Assembly (NCBI GenBank): GCA_903951825.1
Contig: CAJBDJ010000054.1
Location: 1-42,703 of the forward strand
DNA length: 42,703 nt
Origin: an uncultured Pseudomonadota bacterium
Lineage (GTDB): Bacteria > Pseudomonadota > Gammaproteobacteria > Burkholderiales > Rhodocyclaceae
Direction: 5' to 3'
In this document: positions 25,032 to 36,056 of the stretch, one piece after another
How the letters are laid out: each line of letters begins with the position of its first letter
Position numbering within the stretch: position 1 is the stretch's first letter
Position numbers and translations under genes: made by a program
Notes under the pieces: generated by a model
Databases searched by the model: none
Seen by the model: the letters and a program-made list of their open reading frames with translations, nothing else
What the model was told of the DNA's origin: nothing

Positions 25032-26251
25032 TGTGGAAAGCGATGCTCGGCGAAGCCTGGCTGGCGATGGGAGCCAACCGCCTGCGCAGCATTTTGACGA
25101 TGCTCGGGATGGTGATCGGTGTGGGCGCCGTGGTCATCATGCTGGCGATCGGTCAGGGGGCGCAATATGCCGTTCAGCAAAGCATCAGCACGATGGGTGC
25201 CAATCTTTTCATCCTTCTTTCGGGGTCGTTTACGACGGCTGGCGTGCGCAGCGGTTCATCGGGTGCGCCGACCCTGAATGTCGGCGACGCCGAGGCAATC
25301 AGCGAACTCGAAGGCGTCGCCAATGTGGCGCCGACGCATCAGGGAACGCGGCAACTGGTGTATGGCGCCCAAAACTGGAGCGCGACGGTGGTCGGGACGA
25401 CGCCGCCTTACCTGGAGGCGCGGGCGTGGACGATAGCCAGCGGCGCGGCTTTTGGTGATTCCGACGTGCGTTCGGCGACGCGCGTGGCGCTGATCGGCAA
25501 AACTGTCGCCGAAAATCTCTTTGCCGATGATGACCCGGTCGGCAAGACTATGCGCATCCAGCAAAATCCGTTCACCGTGGTTGGCGTTCTCGGCAGCAAG
25601 GGGCAAAGTTTCGACGGGCGCGATCAGGACGATACCGTGATCATTCCGTTGTCGACCGCGCAGCGCAAGGTGTTCGGCACACCTTTTCTCGGTTCGGTAC
25701 GAATGATCATGGTGCAGGCCGCTTCGGCCGACGAAATGGCGACGGTCGAGAAAAATGTCGAAGCCTTGCTGCGTCAGCGGCACCGGCTGCGCGAGGGCAT
25801 GCCCAACGACTTTTTCAGCCGCAATTTGTCGGCGGTTGCCGAGTCGGAGGCGGAGACGACTCGCACCATGTCTATCCTGCTCGGCGCTATCGCGTCGATT
25901 TCGCTGATTGTCGGCGGTATCGGCATCATGAACATCATGCTCGTTTCGGTCACCGAGCGAACTCGCGAAATCGGCATCCGCATGGCGATTGGCGCACGGC
26001 AAAAAGACATCCTGACGCAATTTCTGCTCGAAGCCGTAATGATCTCCTTTGCCGGTTGCCTGATCGGTTTGCTGATCGGCCTCGCGGTTGCCCTCGGCAT
26101 CAATTTTTTCACTGGCATGGTGGTCGTCATTTCGGGCAGCGCGGCGCTGATTGCTTTTGTTGTAGCGGCAACGGTGGGCATCTTTTTTGGCTGGTATCCG
26201 GCGCGCAAGGCAGCGCGGCTCGATCCGATCGAGGCGTTGCGCTACCAGTAG
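25031..26251 (+). CDS. MacB-like ABC transporter permease
   Basis: A 406-residue type VII ABC permease. One helix near the N-terminus (ILTMLGMVIGVGAVVIMLAI) is followed by a large periplasmic MacB_PCD domain (about 45-270). Three C-terminal helices make the FtsX domain, including IASISLIVGGIGIMNIMLVS and ERTREIGIRMAIGARQKDIL. It ends with the family signature PARKAARLDPIEALRY. Such mechanotransmitters drive substrates from the periplasm through TolC. Substrates of relatives include macrolides, peptides and siderophores; this one is unknown. Confidence 0.93.
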   Translation: MWKAMLGEAWLAMGANRLRSILTMLGMVIGVGAVVIMLAIGQGAQYAVQQSISTMGANLFILLSGSFTTAGVRSGSSGAPTLNVGDAEAISELEGVANVAPTHQGTRQLVYGAQNWSATVVGTTPPYLEARAWTIASGAAFGDSDVRSATRVALIGKTVAENLFADDDPVGKTMRIQQNPFTVVGVLGSKGQSFDGRDQDDTVIIPLSTAQRKVFGTPFLGSVRMIMVQAASADEMATVEKNVEALLRQRHRLREGMPNDFFSRNLSAVAESEAETTRTMSILLGAIASISLIVGGIGIMNIMLVSVTERTREIGIRMAIGARQKDILTQFLLEAVMISFAGCLIGLLIGLAVALGINFFTGMVVVISGSAALIAFVVAATVGIFFGWYPARKAARLDPIEALRYQ

Positions 26252-26311
26252 GGCGGTCTCGCCCAAGGCGCCTGTGGCACAATCGTTTTCAACTTTTCGG
26301 CAAAACACTCC

Positions 26312-26995
26312 ATGAAATTCACCCTCTCCCTGATTGCCTTTGTCGTTGCCGCCGTGCTCATTCCCTTCTTTGTGCCGGGCATAGGTCATCGGGAGGGGCT
26401 TGACCCGAACAGCAACCTGCCCTGGCAAATTACGACCGACGGGCAGGGCGGCAGCAGTGTTTTCGGTTTGCAACCCGGTGTCAGCACGCTCGCCGAGGTG
26501 CGTCAGCGCTTTGCCGCCGATTTCGAGGTGGCGATCATTGCCGAGCCGAATGAAATCGGCGCGCTGGAAGCCTTTTATTCATCCGTGCCGCTCGGCTTCG
26601 TGACGGCAAAAATGGTGCTGACCATCGAGGCTGACCCCGAAATGGTGACGGCGATGCGCGAACGTGCCCTGCGCGCCACGCCGATGGAGAGTACGACGCG
26701 CAAGATCACCCTGAGTCAGGAAGACGTGGCGGCTGCCGACCGGCTGCCGATCAGGGCTATTTCAGTTATTCCCACCGCCAATATCGACGAGGCAACCCTT
26801 GTTCAACGTTTTGGCTCGCCCGACGAGCGCCTGGTCGCCGGCGAGAAGCGTGTTCACCTGCTTTATCCAAAACTTGGCCTCGATATCGTCGTTGACGGCG
26901 AAGCGAAGGAACTCTTTCAGTACGTAGCGCCACGCGCCTTCGCCGATCTGCGCGAGCCCTTGCGTGCCTTGCCGGTGGTCGCGGCGAGCCAGTAA
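26312..26995 (+). CDS. Membrane-anchored protein of unknown function
   Basis: A 227-residue protein with one N-terminal hydrophobic segment (FTLSLIAFVVAAVLIPFFVPG) that is an anchor or uncleaved signal, and a soluble periplasmic-facing remainder. A central region (LQPGVSTLAEVRQRF) and a later stretch (TLVQRFGSPDERL) look like two similar small modules. The helix-turn EVRQRF/ATLVQRFG pattern resembles SmpA/OmlA-like 'G.s..evv..fG.P' segments, but this is only a resemblance. It lies 60 bases after the MacB-type permease and before ndk. No family is recognised. Confidence 0.8.
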   Translation: MKFTLSLIAFVVAAVLIPFFVPGIGHREGLDPNSNLPWQITTDGQGGSSVFGLQPGVSTLAEVRQRFAADFEVAIIAEPNEIGALEAFYSSVPLGFVTAKMVLTIEADPEMVTAMRERALRATPMESTTRKITLSQEDVAAADRLPIRAISVIPTANIDEATLVQRFGSPDERLVAGEKRVHLLYPKLGLDIVVDGEAKELFQYVAPRAFADLREPLRALPVVAASQ

Positions 26996-27068
26996 AGCCG
27001 GAGATCGTTTCGCCTTCTCTGCTAAAATCACGGGTTTTTCAACTGACTAGCTTTTGCGGAGCAATTAA

Positions 27069-27497
27069 ATGGCTATCGAACTTGCACTCTCCATCATCAA
27101 ACCTGACGCTGTTGCCAAGAACGTGATTGGCAAGATTTACTCCCGTTTTGAATCCAACGGCCTGAAAATCGTTGCTTCCAAAATGGTCTGGCTGTCCGAA
27201 CAGGAAGCCGGTCAGTTCTACGCCGTGCACAAGGCGCGTCCTTTCTACAAGGATCTCGTCGCCTTCATGACCTCCGGCCCGGTCATGGTGCAGGTTCTCG
27301 AAGGCGAAAACGCCATTGCCAAGAATCGCGAGCTGATGGGGGCGACCAACCCGAAAGAAGCGGCTGCCGGTACCATCCGCGCCGATTTCGCCGAATCAAT
27401 CGACGCCAATGCCGTGCACGGCTCGGATGGCCCGGAAACTGCCGCCGTCGAAGTGGCTTTTTTCTTCCCCGGCCTCAACGTCTACAGCGGCCGCTAA
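27069..27497 (+). CDS. ndk: Nucleoside diphosphate kinase
   Basis: A 142-residue enzyme that balances nucleoside triphosphate pools by passing phosphate from ATP via a phospho-histidine. The active-site His117 lies in [12 protein letters not shown]. The N-terminal [14 protein letters not shown] and the [18 protein letters not shown] loop are family hallmarks. GGAG lies about seven bases before the ATG, and a TAAAAT at 27023 could be the -10. It begins the long housekeeping run, with rlmN 10 bases downstream. Confidence 0.97.
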   Translation: MAIELALSIIKPDAVAKNVIGKIYSRFESNGLKIVASKMVWLSEQEAGQFYAVHKARPFYKDLVAFMTSGPVMVQVLEGENAIAKNRELMGATNPKEAAAGTIRADFAESIDANAVHGSDGPETAAVEVAFFFPGLNVYSGR

Positions 27498-27507
27498 GAC
27501 CCCCTGC

Positions 27508-28602
27508 ATGACTGTCAATCTGCTGGATTTCGATGGCGAAAGCCTGACTGCCTGGTTTGCCGCGCAGGGCGAAAAGCCTTTCCGGGCCAGGCAGGTTTTG
27601 CGCTGGATTCATCGTTCCGGCGTTGCCGACTTCGACGCCATGACCGATATCGCCAAGGGCCTTCGCCAGAAGCTCAAGGCGGGAGCGGTGGTGGCGCCGC
27701 CCGCAGTCGTCTCCGACAAGTTGTCGGATGACGGCACGCGCAAGTTTTTGATTGATGTTGGCAACAGCAACGCGGTCGAAACGGTGTTCATTCCCGAAGA
27801 CGATCGCGGTACGTTGTGTATTTCAACGCAAGCCGGCTGTGCGCTCGATTGCGCCTTCTGTTCGACCGGCAAGCAAGGCTTCAATCGCAACCTGACGGTT
27901 GCCGAAATTATCGGCCAACTATGGCAGGCCAACCACGCATTAGGTGCCGTACACGGCGATCAGCGCGTGATTTCCAATGTCGTGCTGATGGGCATGGGCG
28001 AGCCGCTCGCCAATTTTGAAAATGTGGTCGGCGCCCTTAAATTGATGCTCGACGACAACGCTTACGGTTTGTCGCGTCGCCGTGTCACGGTCTCCACCTC
28101 CGGGCTGGTGCCGGTCATCGACCGCCTCGGCGACGAATGCCCGGTCGCGCTGGCCGTTTCGCTGCACGCGCCGAACGACCGGCTGCGCGATCAACTGGTG
28201 CCGATCAACCAGAAATATCCGCTCAAGGAATTGATGGCAGCTTGCCGTCGCTACCTCGAAAAAGCGCCACGTGATTTCATCACTTTCGAGTACATCATGC
28301 TCGACGGCATCAACGACACTGACAAGCACGCCCACGAATTGCTGGCGCTGGTCAAGGCGGTTCATTGCAAGTTCAACCTGATTCCTTTCAATCCCTTTCC
28401 GGGAGCGCCCTATCAGCGCTCTTCGGCGGAGCGCGTGCGACGTTTTGCCGATATTTTGATGCAGGCTGGCGTTGTCACGACAACACGCAAAACGCGTGGT
28501 GACGATATCGACGCCGCCTGTGGTCAGTTGGCTGGGCAAGTCATGGATAAAACCCGGCGGACGGCCGGACGAATCATTTCCTTTCAGGAGGCAAGGCTTT
28601 GA
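27508..28602 (+). CDS. rlmN: 23S rRNA/tRNA (adenine-C2)-methyltransferase, radical SAM
   Basis: A 364-residue radical SAM enzyme that methylates C2 of A2503 in 23S rRNA and A37 in certain tRNAs. Cluster cysteines are Cys111, Cys115 and Cys118 (CALDCAFC), followed by [11 protein letters not shown]. The methyl-carrying C-terminal Cys338 is in [21 protein letters not shown] is the SAM-binding glycine motif. The ATG at 27508 is used because homology ([11 protein letters not shown]) starts there. Its stop overlaps the pilW start. Confidence 0.96.
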   Translation: MTVNLLDFDGESLTAWFAAQGEKPFRARQVLRWIHRSGVADFDAMTDIAKGLRQKLKAGAVVAPPAVVSDKLSDDGTRKFLIDVGNSNAVETVFIPEDDRGTLCISTQAGCALDCAFCSTGKQGFNRNLTVAEIIGQLWQANHALGAVHGDQRVISNVVLMGMGEPLANFENVVGALKLMLDDNAYGLSRRRVTVSTSGLVPVIDRLGDECPVALAVSLHAPNDRLRDQLVPINQKYPLKELMAACRRYLEKAPRDFITFEYIMLDGINDTDKHAHELLALVKAVHCKFNLIPFNPFPGAPYQRSSAERVRRFADILMQAGVVTTTRKTRGDDIDAACGQLAGQVMDKTRRTAGRIISFQEARL

Positions 28603-29402
28603 AAGCAGTCGCATGGAGCCCGTGGGTGCTCGGTTTTTGTCTTACCCTGTTCGGCATGGCGGCGGCCAATGCCCAGGGGTTGAGCGAATTCCAGGGCAAA
28701 ACGCCGAAAAGTGAAAAAAGCAGCGATCCCCGCAACCGGGCGAGAATACACACGGAGCTGGGGGCGATGTATTTTCAGGACGGCAATATGTCGGTTGCCC
28801 TGGAAGAGCTGCGTATCGCGATTGAGGCCGATTCGACGTATTTTCCTGCTTACAGCGTGCGCGGCCTGGTGCATGGTTACCTCAAGGACTACCCCAAGGC
28901 TGACGATGATTTCAGGCAGGCGATGAGTTATTCGCCTAATGACCCAGATCTGAACAACAATTACGGCTGGTACTTGTGCGAATCGGGGAGGGAAACCCAG
29001 TCGATCGGCTACTTCATGGCGGCGCTCAAGAACCCGCTCTATCAAACCCCCGAACGCGCCTACAACAATGCTGGCACCTGCGCCTTGCGCGTCGGAGACA
29101 TCGATGCTGCCGAACGCTATTTGTTGCAGGCGCTGCGTTTGGCGCGTGACGGCGGCCCCCTGGCGCGGGTTCAGCTGGCCAAGTTGTACTACCAGCGCGG
29201 CTTGCTGGAAGAGTCGCGGCGCTACGTCAATGAAGCGATGAAAATGATGGAGCCGCCGTCGGTTGACGTGTTGTGGGTCGGTCTGCGGATCGAGAAAAAA
29301 ATGGGTAACAAGGCGGCAGAGGCAAATTACGCGGCACTCTTAAGATTGCGTTATCCGACTTCGCCGGAGTACGCCGCTTATCTCAAAGGGGATTTCCAAT
29401 GA
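28599..29402 (+). CDS. pilW: Type IV pilus biogenesis TPR protein PilW/PilF
   Basis: A 267-residue tetratricopeptide protein of the PilW/PilF family, which helps the PilQ secretin assemble. A signal peptide ends near AAANAQG. About five TPR units follow ([53 protein letters not shown], and so on). PilF of Pseudomonas is a lipoprotein; no clean lipobox is visible here, so a soluble periplasmic form is likely. The start is a TTG at 28599: AGGAGG lies seven bases upstream and the TTGA overlaps the rlmN stop. The gene sits in the usual rlmN-pilW-rodZ order. Confidence 0.93.
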   Translation: MKAVAWSPWVLGFCLTLFGMAAANAQGLSEFQGKTPKSEKSSDPRNRARIHTELGAMYFQDGNMSVALEELRIAIEADSTYFPAYSVRGLVHGYLKDYPKADDDFRQAMSYSPNDPDLNNNYGWYLCESGRETQSIGYFMAALKNPLYQTPERAYNNAGTCALRVGDIDAAERYLLQALRLARDGGPLARVQLAKLYYQRGLLEESRRYVNEAMKMMEPPSVDVLWVGLRIEKKMGNKAAEANYAALLRLRYPTSPEYAAYLKGDFQ

Positions 29403-30331
29403 ATGAAGACGCCTTGACGCCTTCTTCCGTCGTCGCGCCGGAGGGTGCCACGGCATTGGCCGGGTCGCCGGGGGTCGGCGAGCAATTGCGGGCGGCGCGC
29501 AAGGCGCGCGTGCTGGAGGTGACGGATGTTGCACAAGCCCTCAAGCTCGGCGCCCGGCAAGTCGAGGCGTTGGAAAACGGTGACTGGGAGGCGCTGCCCG
29601 GCCAGACTTTTATCCGCGGCGTGGTGCGAAATTACGCGCGCCTGGTGCAAATTGACGCGCTGCCGTTGATGGCGCAGCTCGATCTGATTCTGAAAAAGCC
29701 CGATTACGCCTTGAAGCTGTCAGAGAGCACCGGGTCGAGCATGTCGCGGGGTGCCAGTTTTGGCGCCCCGCGTCGCGATCGTCTGGTGGTTGTTTTTGGC
29801 TTGCTCTTGGTGATCGTCGCCGCGCTCGCTTATTTTTTGCTGGCCAAAGACCTTTCTTCCCTGCGTGAATCGGCTCAGGCAAGCATCGATTCACTGGCCA
29901 ATAAAGATCGTGTCGAGTCTGGCCGTGAACTGCCCGCCGCGCCAAAAACGCCGGACGAACCAGTTTTTCCACCCGGTACGACGATACAGCAGGTGATCAA
30001 TCCGCAGGCTTTGGTGTCCGCAGAGACGGATGCCAAAGAAGCTGTCGCGACTAATGAAGGACCCCCCAAAGAAGTATCCCCCGCAGCGGCGAAGGAGGCG
30101 CACTTGCGCTTTGTCGCGAACAAGGAGTCCTGGGTCGAGGTGCGTGACCGTGATGGCCGGGTCGTTTTCTCCGAGCGCCTGGCGCCTGCCAGCGAGCGCC
30201 TGATCAATGCCGATGGCCCACTCTCCCTGGTCATTGGCTATGCCCCCGGGGTCAAGGTTTTCCTGCGTGGCGAGCCACTTGAACTGCTACCCCACACGCG
30301 CGCCGATGTTGCTCGTCTGGTGGTGGAGTAG
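29399..30331 (+). CDS. rodZ: RodZ-like cell-shape protein
   Basis: A 310-residue bitopic protein linking MreB to the membrane. The cytoplasmic helix-turn-helix (about 25-90: GEQLRAARKARVLEVTDVAQ, then FIRGVVRNYARL) is followed by a single helix (RLVVVFGLLLVIVAALAYFLLA). A proline-rich linker and a periplasmic DUF4115 domain (LRFVANKESWVEVRDRDGR, RLINADGPLSLVIGYAPGV) complete it. Overlaps pilW by four bases and precedes ispG by three. Family assignment is firm. Confidence 0.94.
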   Translation: MNEDALTPSSVVAPEGATALAGSPGVGEQLRAARKARVLEVTDVAQALKLGARQVEALENGDWEALPGQTFIRGVVRNYARLVQIDALPLMAQLDLILKKPDYALKLSESTGSSMSRGASFGAPRRDRLVVVFGLLLVIVAALAYFLLAKDLSSLRESAQASIDSLANKDRVESGRELPAAPKTPDEPVFPPGTTIQQVINPQALVSAETDAKEAVATNEGPPKEVSPAAAKEAHLRFVANKESWVEVRDRDGRVVFSERLAPASERLINADGPLSLVIGYAPGVKVFLRGEPLELLPHTRADVARLVVE

Positions 30332-30334
30332 ACC

Positions 30335-31564
30335 GTGAGCACCTTCAAAAAACGGCCGACGCGGTCGTGCATGATTGGCCGGGTCGCAATCGGCGGCGCT
30401 GCGCCGGTGGTGATTCAGTCGATGACCAACACCGATACTGCCGATTATCTGGCAACGGCGCTGCAATGTGCCGAGCTGGCGCGAGCCGGTTCCGAACTGG
30501 TGCGCATCACCGTCAATACTCCGGAAGCCGCTGCTTCCGTGCCGAAAATACGCGAGCATCTCGAGCGTATGAATTGCAGCGTGCCGCTGATTGGCGACTT
30601 CCATTACAACGGCCATCGCCTGCTGACCGAGCATCCGGCGTGCGCCGAGGCGCTGGCCAAATACCGCATCAATCCGGGAAATGTCGGCTTCGGTCGCAAG
30701 AAAGACGAGCAGTTCGCGCAGATGGTCGAACTGGCTTGCCGATACGACAAACCGGTGCGTATCGGCGTTAACTGGGGCAGCCTCGATCAGGATTTGCTGG
30801 CGCGCATCATGGATGAAAATTCGCGTCGTCCGCAGCCGCTCGACGCCACCGGGATCATGCGCCAGGCGCTGGTGACGTCGGTTCTCGAATCGGCTGCCCG
30901 AGCCGAGGAAGTCGGCCTTGCCAGCGAGAAAATCATTTTGTCGTGCAAGGTATCAAGTGTGCAGGACTTGATTGCCATTTATCGCCAACTTGCGCAGGAC
31001 GCCGATTACGCCTTGCACCTCGGTCTTACCGAGGCCGGCATGGGTTCAAAGGGGATTGTCGCATCGACCGCAGCACTCGCCGTACTGTTGCAAGAGGGGA
31101 TTGGCGACACGATCCGCATCTCGCTGACCCCGGAACCCGGTGGTTCGCGCACGCAGGAAGTCATTGTTGCTCAGGAAATTCTGCAAACCATGGGCTTGCG
31201 TGCGTTTACGCCGATGGTCGTCGCCTGTCCCGGCTGTGGGCGGACGACCAGCACGCTGTTTCAGGAGCTGGCCGGCGAAGTGCAGGATTTTGTGCGCGCC
31301 AGAATGCCGGAGTGGAAGCTGCGTCACGACGGGGTCGAGAACATGACGCTGGCCGTCATGGGTTGCATTGTCAACGGCCCCGGCGAATCGAAACACGCCA
31401 ATGTCGGTATTTCTTTGCCCGGCACGGGCGAAGCGCCATCGGCGCCGGTTTACGAAGATGGACAGAAAACCGTCACCCTGAAGGGTGAAGCCATCACCGG
31501 TGAGTTCAAGCAAATCATCGAGCGCTACGTTGAGCGCACTTACGCCAAGAAATTGAAGTCATGA
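30335..31564 (+). CDS. ispG: 4-hydroxy-3-methylbut-2-enyl diphosphate synthase
   Basis: A 409-residue iron-sulfur enzyme of the MEP isoprenoid pathway (also gcpE). The TIM-barrel half shows [13 protein letters not shown]-like and GVNWGSLD motifs. The [4Fe-4S] ligands are Cys298 and Cys301 ([11 protein letters not shown]) and Cys344 ([11 protein letters not shown]), with the Glu of GPGE as fourth ligand. It starts with GTG at 30335. Its stop overlaps the hisS start by four bases. Confidence 0.96.
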   Translation: MSTFKKRPTRSCMIGRVAIGGAAPVVIQSMTNTDTADYLATALQCAELARAGSELVRITVNTPEAAASVPKIREHLERMNCSVPLIGDFHYNGHRLLTEHPACAEALAKYRINPGNVGFGRKKDEQFAQMVELACRYDKPVRIGVNWGSLDQDLLARIMDENSRRPQPLDATGIMRQALVTSVLESAARAEEVGLASEKIILSCKVSSVQDLIAIYRQLAQDADYALHLGLTEAGMGSKGIVASTAALAVLLQEGIGDTIRISLTPEPGGSRTQEVIVAQEILQTMGLRAFTPMVVACPGCGRTTSTLFQELAGEVQDFVRARMPEWKLRHDGVENMTLAVMGCIVNGPGESKHANVGISLPGTGEAPSAPVYEDGQKTVTLKGEAITGEFKQIIERYVERTYAKKLKS

Positions 31565-32850
31565 GTCAAATTTTGCAAGCCGTGCGCGGGATGAACGACA
31601 TCCTGCCCGACGAAGCGTCGTTCTGGGAAAGCTTTGAAGAGGTGATTCGCGCCTGGTTGAAGGGCTATGGCTATCGGCCGATTCGTCTGCCGGTCGTCGA
31701 ACCGACGCCATTGTTTAAGCGTGCCATCGGTGAAGTCACTGATATTGTCGAAAAGGAAATGTACTCGTTCATCGACAGCCTCAACGGCGATCCGTTGACC
31801 CTGCGTCCGGAAGGGACGGCCGGCTGCGTGCGGGCGGTGATTGAACACAATCTGATCGCCCGCCAGCCGCAGCGGCTGTATTACATGGGTCAGATGTACC
31901 GCCACGAGCGCCCGCAGAAGGGGCGTTACCGGCAGTTTCACCAGGTTGGCGTGGAAGCGTTGGGTTTTGCCGGCCCTGATATCGACGCCGAAATGATCTT
32001 GATGGGCGCCCGTTTATGGGGCGACCTGGGTCTTGAAGACATCGAGTTACAGTTGAATAGCCTTGGCCAAGCGGCCGAACGCGCCAACCATCGGGCGGCG
32101 CTGATCACCTATTTTGAGGAACACGCCGATGTGCTCGACGACGACGCCAAGCGCCGTTTGCATACCAATCCTCTGCGCATTCTCGATACCAAGAATCCGG
32201 CCATGCAGGCACTGTGCGGCGATGCGCCGAGGTTGATTGACTACCTGGGTGCCGAGTCGCTCGCTCATTTTGAAGGCGTCCAGCGTGTGCTGCGGGATGC
32301 CGGCATCCCGTTTACGATCAACCCGCGTCTGGTGCGCGGACTGGATTATTACAACCTCACCGTTTTTGAATGGGTCACCCGCAAGCTCGGCGCACAGGGA
32401 ACGGTCTGTGCCGGCGGTCGCTACGATGGCTTGGTCGAACAACTCGGCGGCAAACCGGCGCCGGCCTGTGGTTTTGCCATGGGTGTTGAGCGGCTGATTG
32501 CCCTGATCAAGGAGGCAGGCGGCGAACCCGCGGTGCCGGCACCCGATGTCTATCTGGTGCATCAGGGCGAGGCGGCTTCAAGATTGGCCTTCCGTGTTGC
32601 CGAGGGTTTGCGCGATCAGGGGATCGATGTTCTGTTGCATTGCGGTGGCGGCAGTTTCAAGTCGCAAATGAAAAAAGCTGATGGCAGCGGTGCGGGCTTT
32701 GCTGTCATCATCGGCGACGATGAGGCGGCAACGGGTGAGGTGCAGTTGAAAACCTTGCGCGAAGCGGGTGTTGAGCAACGTAAACTCAAGGTTGATGATC
32801 TGGCCACGGCCATCATCGGTCAAATAATTGATTCGGACGAAGAGGAATAA
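31561..32850 (+). CDS. hisS: Histidyl-tRNA synthetase
   Basis: A 429-residue class II synthetase charging tRNA-His. Motif 2 lies around [22 protein letters not shown], the His-specific motif is [13 protein letters not shown], and motif 3 is [14 protein letters not shown]-terminal anticodon-binding domain begins near [11 protein letters not shown]. Typical length for bacteria. Overlaps ispG and precedes yfgM by five bases. The paralogue hisZ lies about 8 kb downstream. Confidence 0.97.
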   Translation: MSQILQAVRGMNDILPDEASFWESFEEVIRAWLKGYGYRPIRLPVVEPTPLFKRAIGEVTDIVEKEMYSFIDSLNGDPLTLRPEGTAGCVRAVIEHNLIARQPQRLYYMGQMYRHERPQKGRYRQFHQVGVEALGFAGPDIDAEMILMGARLWGDLGLEDIELQLNSLGQAAERANHRAALITYFEEHADVLDDDAKRRLHTNPLRILDTKNPAMQALCGDAPRLIDYLGAESLAHFEGVQRVLRDAGIPFTINPRLVRGLDYYNLTVFEWVTRKLGAQGTVCAGGRYDGLVEQLGGKPAPACGFAMGVERLIALIKEAGGEPAVPAPDVYLVHQGEAASRLAFRVAEGLRDQGIDVLLHCGGGSFKSQMKKADGSGAGFAVIIGDDEAATGEVQLKTLREAGVEQRKLKVDDLATAIIGQIIDSDEEE

Positions 32851-32855
32851 GCAGC

Positions 32856-33494
32856 ATGGCGCATTACGACCTCGAAGAACAGGAACAGATTGATTCGCTG
32901 AAAACCTGGTGGAAAATGCACGGCAACCTGATTACCGGCATAGTCACTGTGGCATGTTTGGCAGTGATTGGCTGGCAAGGCTGGAATTGGCATCAGCGTT
33001 CACAGTCGGCGCAGGCGGCGGCGATTTACGGCGTCCTGGAGCAGGCGGTCGCGGCTCGCGACGGACAAAAAATCAAGGGCGCGGCGGGCGAATTGGCCGA
33101 AAAATTCAGCACGACCACCTACGCTGCGCTGGGCGCCTTGCAGGCTGCCAGGCAATCATTCGAGGCCGGTGACCTGAAAACCGCCAAAGCCCAGCTGACC
33201 TGGGCTGCCGAAAATGGCAAGGATGAAATCAAGGATCTCGCCCGCCTCCGTTTGGCTGCCGTTTTGCTTGACGAAAATGCTTACGACGAAGCGCTCAAGC
33301 AACTCGATGCCACTCACGCACCGGCATTTTCTGGACGCTTTCAGGAGTTGAAGGGCGATGTTCTGGCTGCCCAGGGCAAAAAATCCGAGGCGTTGCTTGC
33401 TTACAAGGCGGCGCAGGGAAAAAACGAGAGCAAGGCCGGGGTCGCCGGAGAATTGCTTCAGCAAAAAATTGACAGCCTTGGCGAGGCCGCCTGA
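32856..33494 (+). CDS. yfgM: YfgM-like tetratricopeptide membrane protein
   Basis: A 212-residue protein with a short cytoplasmic N-terminus, one helix (ITGIVTVACLAVIGWQGWNW) and a periplasmic TPR-like domain (DUF2133/TPR_21). YfgM acts as an ancillary chaperone at the SecYEG translocon with PpiD. The conserved start YDLEEQEQIDSLKTWWKMHG is typical. The stop overlaps bamB by one base, matching the conserved hisS-yfgM-bamB-der order. Confidence 0.93.
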   Translation: MAHYDLEEQEQIDSLKTWWKMHGNLITGIVTVACLAVIGWQGWNWHQRSQSAQAAAIYGVLEQAVAARDGQKIKGAAGELAEKFSTTTYAALGALQAARQSFEAGDLKTAKAQLTWAAENGKDEIKDLARLRLAAVLLDENAYDEALKQLDATHAPAFSGRFQELKGDVLAAQGKKSEALLAYKAAQGKNESKAGVAGELLQQKIDSLGEAA

Positions 33495-34651
33495 TGTCGC
33501 CGCGCCTGATCATCCTGTTGGCTTCCTTTGCCTTTTTGTCGGCGTGTACGACGATTTCTGACGGACTGGATGCAATCAACCCGTTTGCCGGCAGCGGGCC
33601 GAAAATGGCCGCCTTGCCGCCGATGACCGCGACTGCCGAAGTGCGCGCGCAGTGGTCGCTCAACGTCGGCAAGGCACGTGGCTACACGTTTGCGCCGGCG
33701 GTGGTGGGGAATGTCGTTTATGTTGCCGAGGCCGATGGCCGGCTCTACAAGCTCGAAGACGGCAAGACGATTTGGCAGATCAAGATTGGCCAGCCAATCT
33801 CGGCCGGTGTCGGTGCCAGCGCCAATCTGGTCGTTGTCGGCACGGCCAAAGGGGAATTGCTGGCATTTTCCGCTGCCGATGGTCAGCCCAAGTGGCAGGC
33901 CACGGTCTCCAGCGAGATTCTCGCTGCCCCGGCCGTGGGCGCCGATGGGGTCGCGGTACGCAGCGGCGACAATCGGGTTTATCTCTTTGATTCGAACGAC
34001 GGCGGGCGTAAATGGGTTTACCAACGGGCGACGCCGACACTTTCCTTGCGCAATACGGCGCCGCCGGTTTTTGGTGACCGTTACTTGTTTGTCGGTTTTC
34101 CGGGCGGCAAGCTGGTGGCGCTGGCCTTGTCAAACGGCGCTCCCGTCTGGGAAGGAACAGTGGCGCTGCCGAAAGGGGCAACCGAACTCGATCGGGTTGC
34201 CGATATTGTTTCAGTCCCGGTATTTGAAGGCAGCCAAATCTGCGCCGTGGCCTTCCAGGGGCGGGTTGCCTGCTTCGATCTCGCGCAGGGGGGGGCGATG
34301 ATCTGGGCGCGTGAGATGTCGTCGGCTGCCGGCCTGGCGATTGACGGGCGCTATTTGTTCGTGACGGACGAAAAGGGCGCCGTACATGCTCTCGACCGCC
34401 TCTCCGGAAGCAGTCTCTGGAAGCAGGACAAACTGCTCAATCGCCGGGTTTCCGGCCCGCTTGTTCGGCGTGGCTTGGTCGCCGTTGCCGATGGCGAGGG
34501 GATTGTTCATTTCCTGGCGCGTGACGACGGCAGTTTCGTTGCCCGTTACAAAACTGACGGCACGCCGGTCAAAACACCGCTCTTGAAAATAGGCGATGCC
34601 TTCCTCGTGCAAACCTCCGGCGGCACGGTCAGCGCCATCGAGGCGCAATGA
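33494..34651 (+). CDS. bamB: Outer-membrane assembly lipoprotein BamB
   Basis: A 385-residue beta-propeller lipoprotein of the BAM complex. The lipobox LSAC places the lipidated Cys at residue 17, after a short signal. Repeated PQQ-like blades are visible ([58 protein letters not shown]). It is adjacent to yfgM and der, overlapping the latter by four bases. Assignment rests on motif, length and context. Confidence 0.95.
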   Translation: MSPRLIILLASFAFLSACTTISDGLDAINPFAGSGPKMAALPPMTATAEVRAQWSLNVGKARGYTFAPAVVGNVVYVAEADGRLYKLEDGKTIWQIKIGQPISAGVGASANLVVVGTAKGELLAFSAADGQPKWQATVSSEILAAPAVGADGVAVRSGDNRVYLFDSNDGGRKWVYQRATPTLSLRNTAPPVFGDRYLFVGFPGGKLVALALSNGAPVWEGTVALPKGATELDRVADIVSVPVFEGSQICAVAFQGRVACFDLAQGGAMIWAREMSSAAGLAIDGRYLFVTDEKGAVHALDRLSGSSLWKQDKLLNRRVSGPLVRRGLVAVADGEGIVHFLARDDGSFVARYKTDGTPVKTPLLKIGDAFLVQTSGGTVSAIEAQ

Positions 34652-35979
34652 AGCCGACACTTGTTCTGGTCGGCCGCCCGAATGTCGGCAAATCCACGCT
34701 GTTCAACCGTCTGACCAAATCGCGCGACGCGATTGTGGCCGATTTGCCGGGGCTGACCCGTGACCGTCACTACGGACACGGAAAACTCGGCAGCAAGCCT
34801 TATCTCGTCGTCGATACCGGTGGTTTTGAACCGCTCGTCAAGGACGGCATCATGCACGAAATGGCGCGTCAGACCGAGCAGGCGATTGCCGAATCCGATG
34901 CGGTGATTTTTGTCGTTGATGCGCGGGTCGGACTGACGCCGCACGATATGGAAATCGCCAACATGCTGCGGCGTCTGGGGCGGCCGGTATGGGTTGCGGT
35001 CAACAAGGCAGAAGGCATCAATTCCGGCATTGCCGAGGCCGATTTTCACCAGCTCGGTCTGGGCGAGCCCAACGCCATTTCTTCGGCGCACGGCGAGGGG
35101 GTGCGTGGCCTCGTCGAATTGGCGCTAGCATCCTTCCCCGAGCCGGACGAGGCAGAAGAGAAATCGGCAGCGATTCGGGTGGCGATTGTCGGCCGGCCAA
35201 ACGTCGGCAAATCGACAATGATCAACACCCTCCTGGGTGAAGAGCGCGTCATCGCCTTCGACCAGCCAGGGACGACACGCGATTCAATCGAAATCGATTT
35301 CGAGCGGGGTGGCAAAAAATACGTTCTTGTCGACACCGCCGGTATGCGCAAGCGCGGCAAGGTTTTTGAGTCGATCGAAAAATTCTCGGTGGTCAAAACG
35401 CTGAAAGCCATTGAAGACGCAAATGTCGTTGTCTTGATGGTCGATGCACAAGCCGACGTCTCCGAACAGGATGCCCATATTGCCGACTTCATTGTGCAGT
35501 CGGGACGGGCGCTGGTGGTTGCCGTCAATAAATGGGATGGTCTCGATACCTATACCCGTGAGCAGACGCGCCTGACCTTACAGCGCAAGCTGAAATTTCT
35601 CGATTTTGCCAAATTCCATTTTGTCTCGGCCAAACAGAACATTGGTCTCGAGTCGATTTTCCGTTCGGTCGATGCCGCCTATGCCGCGGCCATCACCAAA
35701 ATGTCAACGCCCCGCCTAGCGCGTGTTCTGGCAGATGCGGTTGCCAAACAGGCGCCGGCCAAACACGGCCTGTTCCGTCCGAAGCCGCGTTACGCCCACC
35801 AGGGCGGATCGAACCCGCCAATCATCGTCGTCCATGGCAATGCGGTCGATAAAATCACCGACAGCTACCGCCGTTATCTGGAACATACGTTCCGCGAGGC
35901 GTTCAAACTACAGGGGACACCGTTGCGAATCCAGTTTGTCAGCGCCAAAAATCCGTTTGCCGACAAAGACAAGAAGTAG
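34648..35979 (+). CDS. der: Ribosome biogenesis GTPase Der (EngA)
   Basis: A 443-residue protein with two GTPase domains in tandem, needed for 50S ribosome maturation. The first P-loop is GRPNVGKST (8-16), followed by DTGGFE. The second P-loop is again GRPNVGKST, with [11 protein letters not shown] and NKWD. A C-terminal KH-like domain carries [10 protein letters not shown] and [11 protein letters not shown]. Overlaps bamB; hfq follows after 77 bases. Confidence 0.97.
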   Translation: MKPTLVLVGRPNVGKSTLFNRLTKSRDAIVADLPGLTRDRHYGHGKLGSKPYLVVDTGGFEPLVKDGIMHEMARQTEQAIAESDAVIFVVDARVGLTPHDMEIANMLRRLGRPVWVAVNKAEGINSGIAEADFHQLGLGEPNAISSAHGEGVRGLVELALASFPEPDEAEEKSAAIRVAIVGRPNVGKSTMINTLLGEERVIAFDQPGTTRDSIEIDFERGGKKYVLVDTAGMRKRGKVFESIEKFSVVKTLKAIEDANVVVLMVDAQADVSEQDAHIADFIVQSGRALVVAVNKWDGLDTYTREQTRLTLQRKLKFLDFAKFHFVSAKQNIGLESIFRSVDAAYAAAITKMSTPRLARVLADAVAKQAPAKHGLFRPKPRYAHQGGSNPPIIVVHGNAVDKITDSYRRYLEHTFREAFKLQGTPLRIQFVSAKNPFADKDKK

Positions 35980-36056
35980 AAACATATTTTTCTCCACGCC
36001 GAAGCAATTTTCGGTACATTAGCCATCTCATAACAACATACATGGAGCTCCACACC

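Noticed and set aside
26252-26268. GGGCG-CGCCC hairpin after the MacB-type permease as a terminator
   Set aside because: The stem is five bases and no T run follows.
26274-26292. TGGCAC element before the 227-residue protein as a sigma54 promoter
   Set aside because: The downstream element reads TTTTC rather than TTGC at the required spacing.
25256-26473. A 405-codon minus-strand frame opposite the MacB-type permease
   Set aside because: It lies antisense to a gene with clear family motifs, has a charged composition typical of reverse-frame shadows and no recognisable domain.
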